Counted from the first letter of the stretch, positions 1 to 9,631 are shown. The stretch: DNA of 64,000 bases from CAVVYV01 sp963752585 (GCA_963752585.1 CAVVYV010000004.1:248001-312000); one strand, 5' to 3'. The notes: generated from the letters alone by a model not told the origin. Translations and numbers: made by a program.

Positions 1-998
1 GCGAGGATCTCGCCGACGGTCGATCCCGGCCCGCTCGACCGCGGGCACCCGCCTCGGCGGTGTCGCTGTCGAGGAGGCCGACGAAGCGCTGGTTGCCGTC
101 GACCACCGGGAACCAGGGCCAGCGGTAGCGGAGGAAGTACTCGTCGAGGGCCTGCTCGACCGAGAGCGACTCGGGGATCGCCACCGGCTCGCGGTCCATC
201 ACGTCGCCGACCGAGACGTTCTCGATCCGGCTGGTGACCTCGCTCTGGGCGATCGCCGCGCGGGCGGAGCCGTTGAGGATGAACCCGATCACCGCCAGCC
301 AGATCCCGCCGATGATGTCCCCCTGGAGGGCGAGGAAGATCCCGACCGCGATCAGCAGGTAGGCGAAGCCACGGCCGAGGGTGGCGGCGAAGCGGGTGGC
401 GCCGGAGCGGTTGCCGGTTACCCGCCAGGCGATCGCCCGAGCGATCCGTCCCCCGTCGAGGGGGAAGGCAGGGACCAGGTTGAAGACCAGGACGAGGAGG
501 TTGATGCTGCCCGAGCCAGGCGATCAGGGCGGCGATCGCCGAGGTGTCGGTGCTGTTCTCGAGCTGAGCGCCGCGTCGCGGAACTCGCTTCCGGCCCAGC
601 CAGCAGCACGCCGATCCCCGCGCAGACGAGCGACGATCACCGCGGTCACCAGCCGGCCCGGCGATCGCGATCTTGAACTCGGTGCCGGGGCTGTCGGAGT
701 CGCGCTCCATCTGGGCGACCCCGCCGAACATCCACAGGGTGATCCCGGAGATCCCGATCCCGTGCCGGAGGGCGACGAAGGCGTGGCCGAGCTCGTGGAG
801 GAGGATCGAGGCGAAGAAGAGGAGGGCGCTCGCCAGCGCCAGGAGGTACGCCTCGCCGTCGTCGTCGCCGGGCCCGAGCACGTCGCGATAGAAGGCCGAG
901 AGCCAGATGATGATCAGGAAGAGGACGAGGAACCAGGAGTAGTCGACCGCGATCCTGATCCCGCGCACATGAAAGAGGGTGATTCCACCCACGGGCAT
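1..998 (-). CDS. M50 site-2 protease with CBS domain, frame-disrupted, cut at window edge
   Basis: Intramembrane zinc metalloprotease of the M50B/SpoIVFB-like family, probably acting in the cytoplasmic membrane. The N-terminal frame reads MPVGGITLF, a hydrophobic segment, then the zinc motif HELGHA near residue 70. A later frame contains FPLDGGRI, the second zinc-ligand region, followed by two more hydrophobic stretches and a CBS-like domain (VGDVMDREPVAIPE). Two frame breaks lie around 590-650. Its C-terminus runs off the window start. The ATG at 998 sits 6 bases below a TAAGAT -10. Divergent from the M28 peptidase; substrate unknown. Confidence 0.85.
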   Translation of the reverse strand, partial: MPVGGITLFHVRGIRIAVDYSWFLVLFLIIIWLSAFYRDVLGPGDDDGEAYLLALASALLFFASILLHELGHAFVALRHGIGISGITLWMFGGVAQMERDSDSPGTEFKIAIAGPAGDRGDRRSSARGSACCWLGRKRVPRRGAQLENSTDTSAIAALIAWLGQHQPPRPGLQPGPCLPPRRGTDRSGDRLAGNRQPLRRHPLRRHPRPWLRLPADRGRDLPRPPGGHHRRDLAGGDRVHPQRLRPRGDRPERGHQPDRERLGRRRDGPRAGGDPRVALGRAGPRRVLPPLPLALVPGGRRQPALRRPPRQRHRRGGCPRSSGPGSTVGEIL

Positions 999-1004
999 GG
1001 ACTG

Positions 1005-1010
1005 ATCTTA
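1005..1010 (-). promoter_or_regulatory. -10 element TAAGAT, leaderless M50 promoter
   Basis: TAAGAT on the minus strand ends 6 bases before the M50 ATG, the spacing expected if transcription begins at the start codon. No Shine-Dalgarno is present. Confidence 0.55.
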
Positions 1011-1022
1011 GGCGGCGGACGC

Positions 1023-1028
1023 TAGGTT
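1023..1028 (+). promoter_or_regulatory. -10 element TAGGTT, leaderless M28 promoter
   Basis: TAGGTT ends 6 bases before an in-frame ATC at 1035. No ATG, GTG or TTG lies between the in-frame stop at 1023 and the conserved domain. Confidence 0.45.
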
Positions 1029-1034
1029 TCCCCG

Positions 1035-2266
1035 ATCGCAACCGAGGCGCCACCGACGATCTCGCCGCCCCCGGCGGCCGAATGGCTGCGCGAGCGGCTG
1101 GATCGGCTCTGCGCGATCGAGCGCCCCTCGGCCTCCGAGGGCGAGCGCCGGGCGGCCGAGTGGCTGGCCGGGCGAGCTGCGCGAGGCCGGAGCACGGGAG
1201 GCCCGGATCGAGGAGGAGCCCGAGGCCAACGGCACCTTCTGGTGGTCGCTCGGCCTGCTGGCCGGCGCCGGTGCCCTCGCCGGGATCGCCGCCCGGCGGG
1301 GCGGGCCGGCGTCTCGCGGGCGCTCGCCGCCGCCACCGGGGCCGCCGCCGCGCGCCCTGGCCGCCGACGAGCTGCCGCCCGGGCGGAGGCGCTTCCGCCG
1401 CCTGCTGCCGAAGCGCACCGCCCATCAGGTCCTCGCCGAGCTCGGGCCCGAGCGACGCCGAGCGGACGATCGTCCTGGTCGCCCACCACGACGCCGCCCA
1501 CACCGCCTTCTTCTTCAACCCGGCGATCACCGAGACGGTCGGCGAGCGAGCACCGTGGGTGTTCGAGAAGGCCGACACCAGCCCGCCGCTGATGTGGCCG
1601 GTGGTCGGCGGGCCGGCGCTGGTCGCCGCCGGGGCGGCGCTGGGCAGCAGCCGCCGTCACCCGCCTCGGGACCTTCCTCTCGGCCGGCAGCGCCGCCTTC
1701 ATGGCGCACATCGGCGCGGGCGAGGTCGTCCCGGGCGCCAACGACAACGGCAGCGGCTGCGTCGCCCTGGTCGCGCTGGCGAGGGCGCTCGCCGAGCAGC
1801 CGACCGAGAGCACCCGGGTCCTCTTCCTCTCCACCTCCGAGGAGGCGCTCTGCGAGGGGATGGGCCTGTTCATGGAACGCCACGCCGGCTGAGCTGCCCG
1901 TCGGACCGGACCTTCTTCCTCTGCCTCGACACGATCGGCTCACCGCGGCTCTGCGTACTCCGCGGGGAGGGAATGCTGAAGCTGCGCGAGTACCCGGCCG
2001 AGGCGCTCGAGCTGGTCGACTCGACCGCCGAGGAGCTCGGGATCGAGCTGGTGCCGAACCTGCGGCTGCGGAACGCGACCGACGGGATCTTCCCGCTCGC
2101 CGCCGGCTACCAGTGCCTCTCGCTCGCCTCCTGCAACCGGTTCAAGAACCCCTCCAACTACCACTGGCCGACGGACACCCCCGAGAACGTCGACTACGGG
2201 ACGCTCGCCGACGCGATCCGCCTCTCCGAGGCGGTCATCCGCCGCCTCGACCGGAGCTGGGTCTAA
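1035..2266 (+). CDS. M28 family zinc aminopeptidase-like protein, frame-disrupted
   Basis: Probable M28 metallopeptidase of about 400 residues. Key metal-site motifs survive in different frames: VAHHDAAH, GANDNGSG and STSEEALCEG. A hydrophobic stretch (WWSLGLLAGAGALAG) suggests membrane association near the N-terminus. Frames move 0, 1, 2, 0, 2 along the gene, with breaks near 1165, 1430, 1660 and 1885, mostly explained by surplus single bases. The upstream stop at 1023 and the TAGGTT hexamer point to ATC 1035 as the start; this could instead be a miscalled ATG. Substrate unknown. Confidence 0.8.
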
Positions 2267-2281
2267 CCCCGTAACGACAAA

Positions 2282-2305
2282 CGCCGCGCCCGGGTGGGCG
2301 CGGCG
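2282..2305. terminator. Shared hairpin between convergent M28 and csp genes
   Basis: Perfect 10-bp stem (CGCCGCGCCC / GGGCGCGGCG) with a GGGT loop, placed between two convergent genes, so it can serve either transcript. No T-run follows, as is usual in GC-rich actinobacteria. Confidence 0.7.
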
Positions 2306-2335
2306 CTCGCATCAGCTTCGGGTAGTCAGGCTTGA

Positions 2336-2539
2336 CTAGGCGGGCTTGACGTTCGCGGCCTTGGGACCCTTGTCCCCGGCCTCGACGTCGTAGGTCACCT
2401 TGGCGCCCTCGGCGAGGGTGCGGTGCCCGTCGGCGACGATCGCGCTGAAGTGCACGAAAGCGTCATCGCCTCCATCGTCGGGCGTGATGAAGCCAAAGCC
2501 CTTGTCGTCGCTGAACCACTTCACTGTGCCTGTCGGCAT
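2336..2539 (-). CDS. csp: Cold-shock domain protein
   Basis: A 67-residue single cold-shock domain, an RNA chaperone that binds single-stranded RNA and DNA. RNP1-like KGFGFI (about residues 13-18) and RNP2-like AFVHF (28-32) are intact, with the usual TVKWFS start. The ATG at 2539 is chosen over a longer in-frame start because GGAGGA lies just upstream and the domain begins immediately. Monocistronic; shares its terminator with the convergent M28 gene. Confidence 0.95.
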   Translation of the reverse strand: MPTGTVKWFSDDKGFGFITPDDGGDDAFVHFSAIVADGHRTLAEGAKVTYDVEAGDKGPKAANVKPA

Positions 2540-2672
2540 CTGTGTCCTCCGTTGTTCGGTGCTGCGAACGCGGAGGATGCTGGTGAGCAACGACTGCGAG
2601 CGCTTGCACTGAATGTGTCGGGCTACTATGCCCGACCTAACGAAGTCGACGGTAGCAGCCTCCGGCCGAGGA

Positions 2673-3631
2673 CTACGAGACGGCCTTTGCGGCCTGCCGC
2701 GAGGGCGCGATCCGGACCACGTCCCAGACCAGCCCCGCCTTCTCCAGGCTCCAGATCAGCAGGGCGCTGGGGTCGAACTGCCAGCGCCGGAGGCCGTGCA
2801 CGGCCGAGGTCGGGAAGGCGTGGTGGTTGTTGTGCCAGGCCTCGCCGAAGCTGAGCGGGGCGAGCCAGGCGAGGTTCCGCGACTCGTCGTCGGTCTCGAA
2901 GCTCCGCTTGCCGAAGACGTGGCAGAGCGAGTTGATGCTGTAGGTGACGTGGTGGAGGACGAAGACCCGGACCGCGCCACCCCAGAGCAGGCCGGTGAGA
3001 CCGGTCTCGATCGTGCCGCCGATCGCGACCCCGAGCCCGAACGGGATCCCGAGCCCGATCATCGCCCAGAAGAAGAAGGTGCGGTCGATGAAGCGGACCA
3101 CCGGGTCCTTCTGCAGGTCGGGAGCGAAGCGCGTCCTTGCAGCCGCGCTCGGTGTGGATGAAGAGCCAGCCGAGGTGGGCGTGGAAGAGTCCGCGGAGGG
3201 TGCCGCGGATGCCGCCGCCGTGGCCGACGTGGGGGCTGTGCGGGTCGCCCTCCTCGTCGGAGAAGGCGTGGTGCTTGCGGTGGTCGGCGACCCAGGAGAT
3301 CACCGGGCCCTCGATCGCGGCCGAGCCGAGGGCGGCGAAGACGCCGCGGAGCGCCGGGCTGGTCTTGAAGCTGCGGTGGGTGAAGAGGCGATGGAAGCCG
3401 ACCGTGATCCCGAGGCCGGTGGGGAGATAGATCAGGGCGAAGATCGTCAGGTCGCTCCAATGCAGCGCCTTGTTCCAGAGCTGCCAGGCGGCGAGCCCGA
3501 GGAGGAGGAACGGGACGACGGTGACCAGGCCGGTGATGAACCGGTCCAGGTTCTCGTGCTCGACCGGCTGGATCGCGTCGGCGAGCGGCTCTCGCTCCAC
3601 AGGCTCGATCTCGTTCGCCGCCAGCTTCCAT
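2673..3631 (-). CDS. Membrane fatty-acid (acyl-CoA) desaturase, frame-disrupted
   Basis: Di-iron membrane desaturase of the stearoyl-CoA desaturase family, expected to insert a double bond in acyl chains. All three histidine boxes are present: HRLFTH and HRKHH in the N-terminal frame, HNNHH in the C-terminal frame. Hydrophobic segments surround them. A one-base surplus near 3125-3135 separates the frames. The uninterrupted N-terminal frame opens at GTG 3600, but ATG 3631 lies 7 bases after TAGATT and would read MKLAANEIEP into the same protein if one G after it is surplus, so 3631 is preferred. Confidence 0.85.
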
Positions 3632-3638
3632 GCGGCCC

Positions 3639-3644
3639 AATCTA
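3639..3644 (-). promoter_or_regulatory. -10 element TAGATT, leaderless desaturase promoter
   Basis: Minus-strand TAGATT ends 7 bases before the ATG at 3631, matching the leaderless spacing seen elsewhere in the window. Confidence 0.5.
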
Positions 3645-3682
3645 CCCGCTGCGTCTGTGGATTGGGTTAATCGGTGATCCGT

Positions 3683-4498
3683 TCAGAGCCCGTGATGCGG
3701 CCACTCCGGCGTCCGGCCCTCCTTGAAGGCGCGGGCGCCGATCGCGTGCGAGTCGCGGCGGGCGAACATCGATGCCGCGTTCTCGGCCTCCTGGCGAAGC
3801 TGCTCCTCGTAGGTCCGGCCGACGTTGCGGACCATCGTCTCCTTGTCTGAGCGAATCGCCCCCTGGGGCAGCTCCGCGATCTGACGGGCAAGCTCAAGCG
3901 CCCGCTCGAGCGCCTTGCCCTCGGGGACGACCTCGTTCGCGAGCCCGATCCGCAGCGCCTCCTCGGCCTTCACGGGGCGCCCGGTGATGATCATCTCCAT
4001 CGCCCGGCCATAGCCGACGACCAGCGGCAGCCGCACCGTCATCCCGTCGCCGCCGACGATGTTCCACCGCCGCTCGAGCGCTCCGAAGATCGCGTTCTCG
4101 GCGGCGATCCGGATGTCGGCGAGCAGCGCGTTCTCGAGTCCGGCCGCGACCGCCCAGCCGTTGACAGCGGCGATCACCGGCTTGAAGACGTCGACCCTGC
4201 GGGTGTAGCCACACTCACCGGGGGTGTTGAAGACGCTCGTCTTGAACTCGTCCCAGTCGGGGGTCCCGCTCTCGCCGAGCTCGGCGGCGTCCTCGAGGTC
4301 CCAGCCGGCGCAGAAAGCGTCGCCCTCGCCGGTGATCACCAGCACGAACTCGTCCTTGGCGTCGCGGAAGCGCCGCCAGGCGTGGTGGAGCTCCCCGTTC
4401 ATCTTCCGGTTGACCGCGTTCCGCTGCTCGGGTCGGTCGTAGGTGAGCACGGTGACGTGCCCGTCGCTCTCGTAGCGGAGCGTCTCGTAGCTCATCAT
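3683..4498 (-). CDS. Enoyl-CoA hydratase/isomerase family protein
   Basis: Crotonase-fold protein of 271 residues, likely a beta-oxidation or related acyl-CoA hydratase. It has the oxyanion-hole regions AFCAGWDLED and NGWAVAAGLENALLAD; the usual second catalytic Glu region reads ALERRWNIVGGDG, so exact chemistry is uncertain. The start ATG overlaps the stop of the upstream acyl-CoA dehydrogenase (ATGA), implying translational coupling; a second ATG follows immediately. Third gene of a TetR-dehydrogenase-hydratase operon. Confidence 0.9.
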   Translation of the reverse strand: MMSYETLRYESDGHVTVLTYDRPEQRNAVNRKMNGELHHAWRRFRDAKDEFVLVITGEGDAFCAGWDLEDAAELGESGTPDWDEFKTSVFNTPGECGYTRRVDVFKPVIAAVNGWAVAAGLENALLADIRIAAENAIFGALERRWNIVGGDGMTVRLPLVVGYGRAMEMIITGRPVKAEEALRIGLANEVVPEGKALERALELARQIAELPQGAIRSDKETMVRNVGRTYEEQLRQEAENAASMFARRDSHAIGARAFKEGRTPEWPHHGL

Positions 4499-6163
4499 GC
4501 GGCGACCGCGTGCCGCTCGATGATCCGGCCGAAGTCGGTGCCCGCCGGGAGGGTGCCGAAGGCCTCGCCCCAGTCGCCCTCGAGGCGGGAGGCGACGAAC
4601 GCGTCGGCCACCGCCTCGTCGCCGAAGCGGAGCAGCAGCGAGCCCTGCAGCGCCAGCGCCATTCGCTCGACCAGCCGGCGCGCCCGCGACTCGATCCCGG
4701 TCATGTCGGTGAGATCGGAGCGAAGCTCCTTGACGTAGGCGTCGAGCCGCGGCTCGCCCGCCCCCTCGCCGACCTCGGCGAAGAAGGCCTCGACCGAGTC
4801 GGGGTTCTTGACCATCGCCCGGAGCACGTCCAGGCACTGGACGTTGCCGGAGCCCTCCCAGATCGAGGCGAGAGGGGCCTCGCGATAGAGCCGGGGCATC
4901 CCCGACTCCTCGACGTAGCCGTTGCCGCCCAGGCACTCGAGGCATTCGACCGCGTGGGTCGGGCCGCGCTTGCAGATCCAGTACTTGAGCACCGCGTTCG
5001 CGATTCGCTTGAACGCCTGGGCCTCGTCGTCGCCGGCGATCGCTTCGTCGTAGGCGCGCGCCAGGCGCAGCGAGCCGATCGTCGCCGCCTCGGACTCGAC
5101 CGCGAGGTCGGCGAGCACGTTCTGCATCAGCGGCTGGTCGATCAGGGTCTTGCCGAACGTCGAGCGATGCGAGGCGTGGTTGATCGCCTGGGCGACCCCG
5201 GCCCGCATTCCGGTGGCGCTGCCCGTGGCGCAGTCGAGGCGGGTGTGGTTGACCATCTCGATGATCGTCCGGACACCCGCGCCCTCCTCGCCCACCAGCC
5301 GAGTCCAGGCGCCGTCGAACTCGATCTCGGCTGGAGGCGTTGGAGCGGTTTCCGAGCTTGTCCTTGAGCCGCTGGAGGCGGAAGCGGTTGAGCTCGCCGT
5401 CGGGGAGCCGCCGGGGCATCAGGAAGCAGGAGATGCCGCCCTCGGCCTGGGCGAGGACCAGGAACGCGTCGCACTGCGGGGCCGAGAAGAACCACTTGTG
5501 GCCGGTGATCTCGTATTCCGCACCGGGACCTCCGCCGTTGATCGGACGAGCGACCGTCGTGTTCGCCCGCACGTCCGATCCCCCCTGCTTCTCGGTCATC
5601 CCCATCCCGAACAGCGAGCCCTGCTTCTCAGCCGCCGCGATCTGGCGGGGGTCGTAGGCGTCGGAGAGGATTCGCGGCTCCCATTCATCGGCCAGCTCGG
5701 GCTGGTGGCGGAGCGCGGGAACCACCGAGTAGGTCATCGAGATCGGGCAGCCGACCCCGGCCTCGGCCTGGGAGAAGCACATGAAGGCCGCGGCCCGGGC
5801 GACGTGAGCGCCGGGCTGGGGCTCGCGCCAGGGAAGGGAATGGAGCTCGTGGCCGATCCCCAGGCGCATCAGCTCGTGCCAGGAGGGGTGGAACTCGATC
5901 TCCTCGATCCGGTTGCCGTAGCGATCGTGGGTGCGGAGCCTCGGCGGGTTCTCGTTCGCCTGCCTGCCGAGCTCGATCACGTCGGCGCGGCCGGCGATCT
6001 CGCCGGCGGCCGAGATTCGCTCGAGCGCCCACTCGGCGCCCTCGCGCCGGACAGCCTCGCCCATCACCCGGTCGGCCTCGAAGACGTTGTAGTCCACCAG
6101 CGGCGGGGGCTGGTTGGTGACCTCGTGGGTCCGGACTCCAGCGGGCTTTTCAAGCGTTGACAT
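4495..6163 (-). CDS. AidB-like acyl-CoA dehydrogenase, frame-disrupted
   Basis: FAD-dependent acyl-CoA dehydrogenase family protein of about 555 residues. Length and the motifs LKDKLGNRSNASS, LECLGGNGYVEE and WEGSGNVQCLDVLR match the AidB/isovaleryl-CoA-dehydrogenase-like branch; the GMTEKQGGSDVR flavin-domain segment is present. One surplus base near 5300-5340 splits it. The start overlaps the TetR gene by 14 bases and the stop overlaps the hydratase start, so the three are one operon. AidB in E. coli belongs to the alkylation response, but the hydratase partner here suggests acyl-CoA catabolism. Confidence 0.88.
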
Positions 6164-6776
6164 GCGCGGGCTCCTTTCCGATCGCGCGAGTGCAGAAGTT
6201 GACCAGGGAGGCGATCATCGCCTCGGGATCGCCGCCGTTCGCGGTCGGTGAGAGCGGCCCAACCATCGCCTCGCCGATAGCTCCGATCAGGGCCGCCGCG
6301 GTCGCCTCGACGTCCTGGGGCGGCAGCTCGCCGGAGGCGATCCCGTCGCGCAGCGTCTCGGCCATCAGGTCGCGGTAGCTGTGGCGGAATACAAGTCGCT
6401 CGGCCTCGACCGCCGGGTCGACCGGCTCGGCGAGCAATGCCCAGGCGAGGCGCCGCCCGCGCAGCGCGCGGCGGGCGAAGGTCTCGACACCCGCCGCGAT
6501 CCGCTCGCCCGCGGGACCGCTCGACGCCTGCACCGCCTCGCGCATCGCGTCGACCTCGCGCTGGGAGGCCTCGCGAAACACCTCGGCGAAGAGGTCGGCC
6601 TTGGAGGGGAAGTGGCGGTAGACGGTGCCGGTGGCGACGCCGGCCTCACTGGCGACCGCCGAGACCTGCGCCTCGGCGTAGCCACCGTGGGCGATCAGCC
6701 GGCGGGCCGCGGTGACGATCCGCTCGCGGACGGCTGCCCTGCGCGCCTCGGTTCGCTCGGTCGGCCGGTAGGCCAC
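6150..6776 (-). CDS. TetR family regulator of the acyl-CoA dehydrogenase operon
   Basis: TetR-type repressor of about 208 residues with an N-terminal helix-turn-helix (VSAVASEAGVATGTVYRHFPSKADLF) and a diverged ligand-binding domain. An upstream in-frame ATG at 6800 exists, but a TTGACA/TTCACT promoter with an 18-bp spacer lies over it and ends 7 bases before GTG 6776, so that GTG is taken as a leaderless start. It is the first gene of the operon and likely autoregulates through the palindrome inside its promoter. Confidence 0.85.
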   Translation of the reverse strand: MAYRPTERTEARRAAVRERIVTAARRLIAHGGYAEAQVSAVASEAGVATGTVYRHFPSKADLFAEVFREASQREVDAMREAVQASSGPAGERIAAGVETFARRALRGRRLAWALLAEPVDPAVEAERLVFRHSYRDLMAETLRDGIASGELPPQDVEATAAALIGAIGEAMVGPLSPTANGGDPEAMIASLVNFCTRAIGKEPAHVNA

Positions 6777-6783
6777 GGGAAGA

Positions 6784-6813
6784 AGTGAACCACAGTTCAT
6801 ATCTTCGTGTCAA
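6784..6813 (-). promoter_or_regulatory. TetR operon promoter with embedded operator palindrome
   Basis: On the minus strand, -35 TTGACA (6808-6813), 18-bp spacer and -10 TTCACT (6784-6789). The palindrome TGAAC-TGTG-GTTCA (6786-6799) overlaps the -10 and spacer, an ideal place for repression by the TetR encoded just downstream. Confidence 0.5.
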
Positions 6814-6860
6814 GCCCGGCGGGAGATTTCGGCCCTCGTTCAGGCAGATGAAGCCCGCTA

Positions 6861-6866
6861 TAGCAT
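6861..6866 (+). promoter_or_regulatory. -10 element TAGCAT, leaderless icd promoter
   Basis: TAGCAT (within TATAGCAT) ends 9 bases before the icd GTG; no Shine-Dalgarno. Confidence 0.45.
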
Positions 6867-6875
6867 CGCCCGCCC

Positions 6876-8110
6876 GTGGCGAAGATCAAAGTCAAGAACC
6901 CGATCGTCGAGCTCGACGGCGACGAGATGACCCGGATCCTCTGGGCCTTCATCAAGGAGCAGCTGATCCTGCCCTACCTCGAGATCGAGCTTGATGTACT
7001 TCGACCTCTCGATCGAGAGCCGCGAGGCGACCCATGACCAGATCACCGTCGACGCCGCGCACGCGATCAAGGAGCACGGCGTCGGGGTCAAGTGCGCGAC
7101 GATCACCCCGGACGAGGCCCGGGTGGAGGAGTTCGGGCTCTCCGAGATGTACCGCTCGCCGAACGGGACGATCCGCAACATCCTCGGAGGGGTGATCTTC
7201 AGGGAGCCGATCGTGATCTCGAACGTGCCGAGGCTGGTCCCCGGCTGGACGAAGCCGATCATCATCGGCCGCCACGCCTTCGGCGACCAGTACCGCGCAA
7301 CCGACACCAGGATCCCGGGCGAGGGCAGGCTGACCCTCTCGTTCCACCCGAGCGACCCCGATCAGGCGCCGATCGAGCTCGAGGTGTTCGATTTCCCGGA
7401 GGGGGGCGGGATCGCGATGGCGATGTACAACCTCGACGACTCGATCCGCGACTTCGCCCGCGCCTCCTTCCGCTACGGCCTCGAGCGCGGCCTGCCCGGT
7501 CTACATGTCGACCAAGAACACGATCCTGAAGACCTACGACGGGCGGTTCAAGGACCTCTTCCAGGAGGTCTTCGACGCCGAGTTCAAGCCGGAGTTCGAG
7601 GCCCGGGACCTCACCTACGAGCACCGGCTGATCGACGACATGGTCGCCGCCGCGCTCAAGTGGGAGGGTGGCTACGTCTGGGCCTGCAAGAACTACGACG
7701 GCGACGTCCAGTCCGACACCGTCGCCCAGGGCTTCGGATCGCTCGGCCTGATGACCTCGGTGCTGATGGCTCCGGATGGGAAGACGGTCGAGGCGGAGGC
7801 CGCGCACGGCACCGTCACCCGCCACTTCCGCCAGCACCAGCAGGGGAAGCCGACCTCGACCAACCCGATCGCCTCGATCTTCGCCTGGACCCGGGGGCTC
7901 GCCGCCCGCGGCCGGATGGACGAGACGCCCGAGGTCTCGGAGTTCGCCGAGACCCTCGAGCGGGTCTGCATCGAGACGGTCGAGAGCGGCAAGATGACCA
8001 AGGACCTGGCCCTGCTGGTCGGACCCGATCAGGAATTCCAAACCACCGAGGAGTTCCTGAGCTCGATCGACGAGAACCTGAAGCGGGCGACGGCGGCAAG
8101 CGCAGGCTGA
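6876..8110 (+). CDS. icd: NADP isocitrate dehydrogenase, frame-disrupted
   Basis: TCA-cycle enzyme converting isocitrate to 2-oxoglutarate with NADPH. It is the eukaryote-like homodimeric type: PIVELDGDEMTRILW at the N-terminus, YRSPNGTIRNILGG substrate region, ACKNYDGDVQSD metal region and AAHGTVTRHFRQHQ cofactor region. About 410 residues. Two one-base surpluses, near 6990 (GATGTAC) and 7500 (CCCGGTC), shift frame 0 to 1 to 2; deleting one base at each restores a normal enzyme. GTG start. Upstream of mdh with an oxidoreductase gene between. Confidence 0.93.
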
Positions 8111-8121
8111 CGCCGATCGAT

Positions 8122-8127
8122 CACCCT
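8122..8127 (+). promoter_or_regulatory. Possible -10 element CACCCT upstream of FAD oxidoreductase
   Basis: CACCCT ends 7 bases before the ATG at 8135. It deviates from TAnnnT at its first base; weak but correctly placed. Confidence 0.25.
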
Positions 8128-8134
8128 GTGAGGC

Positions 8135-9628
8135 ATGGCCGACGCCCGCCTGTCTCGCCGTCAGTTCCTGGCACGCGGCGCGGTGGCCGGCGGCGCGGTC
8201 ATGGCCGGTGGTCGACTCGCCGCCTACGCAGCCCCGAAGACGCCCGGGCCTCGCCGGCACCGGGTGGTGATCGTCGGGGCTGGACTCGCCGGGCTCAGCT
8301 GCGCGTACCGCCTCCACGAGCACGGGGTCGCGGCTCACCTCTATGAGGCACGCCCCGATCGCGTCGGCGGACGCTGCTGGACGGCGAGGCAGTTCAGCGG
8401 CGGCCAGATCGCCGAGCACGGGGGCGAGTTCATCGACAGCGACCACACCGCGATGCGGCGGCTGGTTCGCGAGCTCGGCCTCGAGCTCGAGGACCGTCGA
8501 GCGTTCGAGCGCCCCGGCGGCCATTCCCTCCTCTACCTCGACGGCGCGCTGCGCCACGAGGAGGCGGTTCTCCGCCGCTATCCGAAGGTCCTGCGACGCC
8601 TGCAGAAGGTGGCGCGGCGCACCGGCTACAACGGGAGCTACGCGAGCGCGAGGGCGCGGGCTTTCGATCGCCGCAACGCGCGCTCGTGGTTGCGCGACAA
8701 CGTCCCCGGGGGCGACTCCTCCCTGCTCGGTCGGCTGATGCGCGAATACTTCTCGGGGGAATTCGGTCTCGACCCGGAGGAGCTGACGGCGACTGACCTG
8801 CTCTACGTCACCGAGGGGCCCCGCTCCGGTGACGGGCCGGCTGAAACCGACCCCTCCGACGAGCGTTTCTACATCCGGGGAGGGAACGATCAGGTTCCGC
8901 GGCTGCTCGCGGAGCGGCTGCCGAGGGGCACTCTCCACATGGGCGCGCCGCTGGAGGCCGTCTGGCGGCGTGGAGACGACCACTTCGGGATGCGGTTCGC
9001 CGGCGTTCGCGGAATCGTCATCGCCAAGCAGGTGGTGCTCGCGATCCCCTTCACGACGCTTCGCGACGTCGATATGGAGCTCCCGGGATTAGGTGCGCGA
9101 AAGCGAGAGGCGATCGAGCGTCTCGGCATGGGAACCAATGCGAAAGTGCTGCTCCAGTTCACCAACCGGCCGGCGCGCTTCGACAACTGGAACGGCGAGC
9201 TCGTCACCGATCGGCCCTTCCTCGACACCTGGGAGACCTCGCTCACCCAGCCTGGCGGCGAGGGGCTGATAACCGTGTACTCCGGCGGCGCCGTCGGGGC
9301 CGGCTATTCCGCCAGGCGCGCGCACGGTCGAGCGCCGCAGAGGGTGGTTCGCCGGACGCTGGCGGCCCTGGAGCGCGCGGTACCCGGGATCAGTCGCGAC
9401 TTCAACGGGCGGGCCTGGCTCGACGATTGGGTCGCCGACCCTTGGGCGAAGGGCTCGTATGCCGCGTTCCTGCCGGGTCAGTACACGCGCTTCGCATCCG
9501 CGATCGCGCGTCCCGAGGGCGGCCTGCATTTCGCGGGCGAGCACACCTCCGGCGCGTATCAGGGCTTTTTCGAGGGCGCGGTGCGCTCAGGCGAGCGCTG
9601 CGCCCGCGAGGTTCGGGGCCTCCGATAG
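8135..9628 (+). CDS. Tat-exported flavin amine oxidase family protein
   Basis: FAD-dependent oxidoreductase of 497 residues in the flavin monoamine-oxidase superfamily. The N-terminus has a twin-arginine signal (SRRQFLARGA, then a hydrophobic run to about residue 30), implying export of the folded flavoprotein. A Rossmann motif (VVIVGAGLAGLSCAYRL), the downstream RVGGRCW motif and the C-terminal FAD motif GGLHFAGEHTSG are intact. Substrate cannot be assigned. It lies between icd and mdh, all on one strand, but nothing else links it to the TCA cycle. Unlike its neighbours icd and lon it is frame-intact. Confidence 0.88.
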   Translation: MADARLSRRQFLARGAVAGGAVMAGGRLAAYAAPKTPGPRRHRVVIVGAGLAGLSCAYRLHEHGVAAHLYEARPDRVGGRCWTARQFSGGQIAEHGGEFIDSDHTAMRRLVRELGLELEDRRAFERPGGHSLLYLDGALRHEEAVLRRYPKVLRRLQKVARRTGYNGSYASARARAFDRRNARSWLRDNVPGGDSSLLGRLMREYFSGEFGLDPEELTATDLLYVTEGPRSGDGPAETDPSDERFYIRGGNDQVPRLLAERLPRGTLHMGAPLEAVWRRGDDHFGMRFAGVRGIVIAKQVVLAIPFTTLRDVDMELPGLGARKREAIERLGMGTNAKVLLQFTNRPARFDNWNGELVTDRPFLDTWETSLTQPGGEGLITVYSGGAVGAGYSARRAHGRAPQRVVRRTLAALERAVPGISRDFNGRAWLDDWVADPWAKGSYAAFLPGQYTRFASAIARPEGGLHFAGEHTSGAYQGFFEGAVRSGERCAREVRGLR

Positions 9629-9631
9629 TCT
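9626..9631 (+). promoter_or_regulatory. -10 element TAGTCT upstream of mdh
   Basis: TAGTCT overlaps the preceding stop codon and lies about 46 bases before mdh, which has an AGGAGG ribosome site; this would be a leadered transcript. Confidence 0.35.

Noticed and set aside
3683..6163. Single 826-residue open frame on the minus strand
   Set aside because: It is an accidental join: the N-terminal acyl-CoA dehydrogenase shifts out of frame near 5320, runs through Arg/Gly-rich nonsense and re-enters the hydratase frame. Two genes with an ATGA overlap explain it better.
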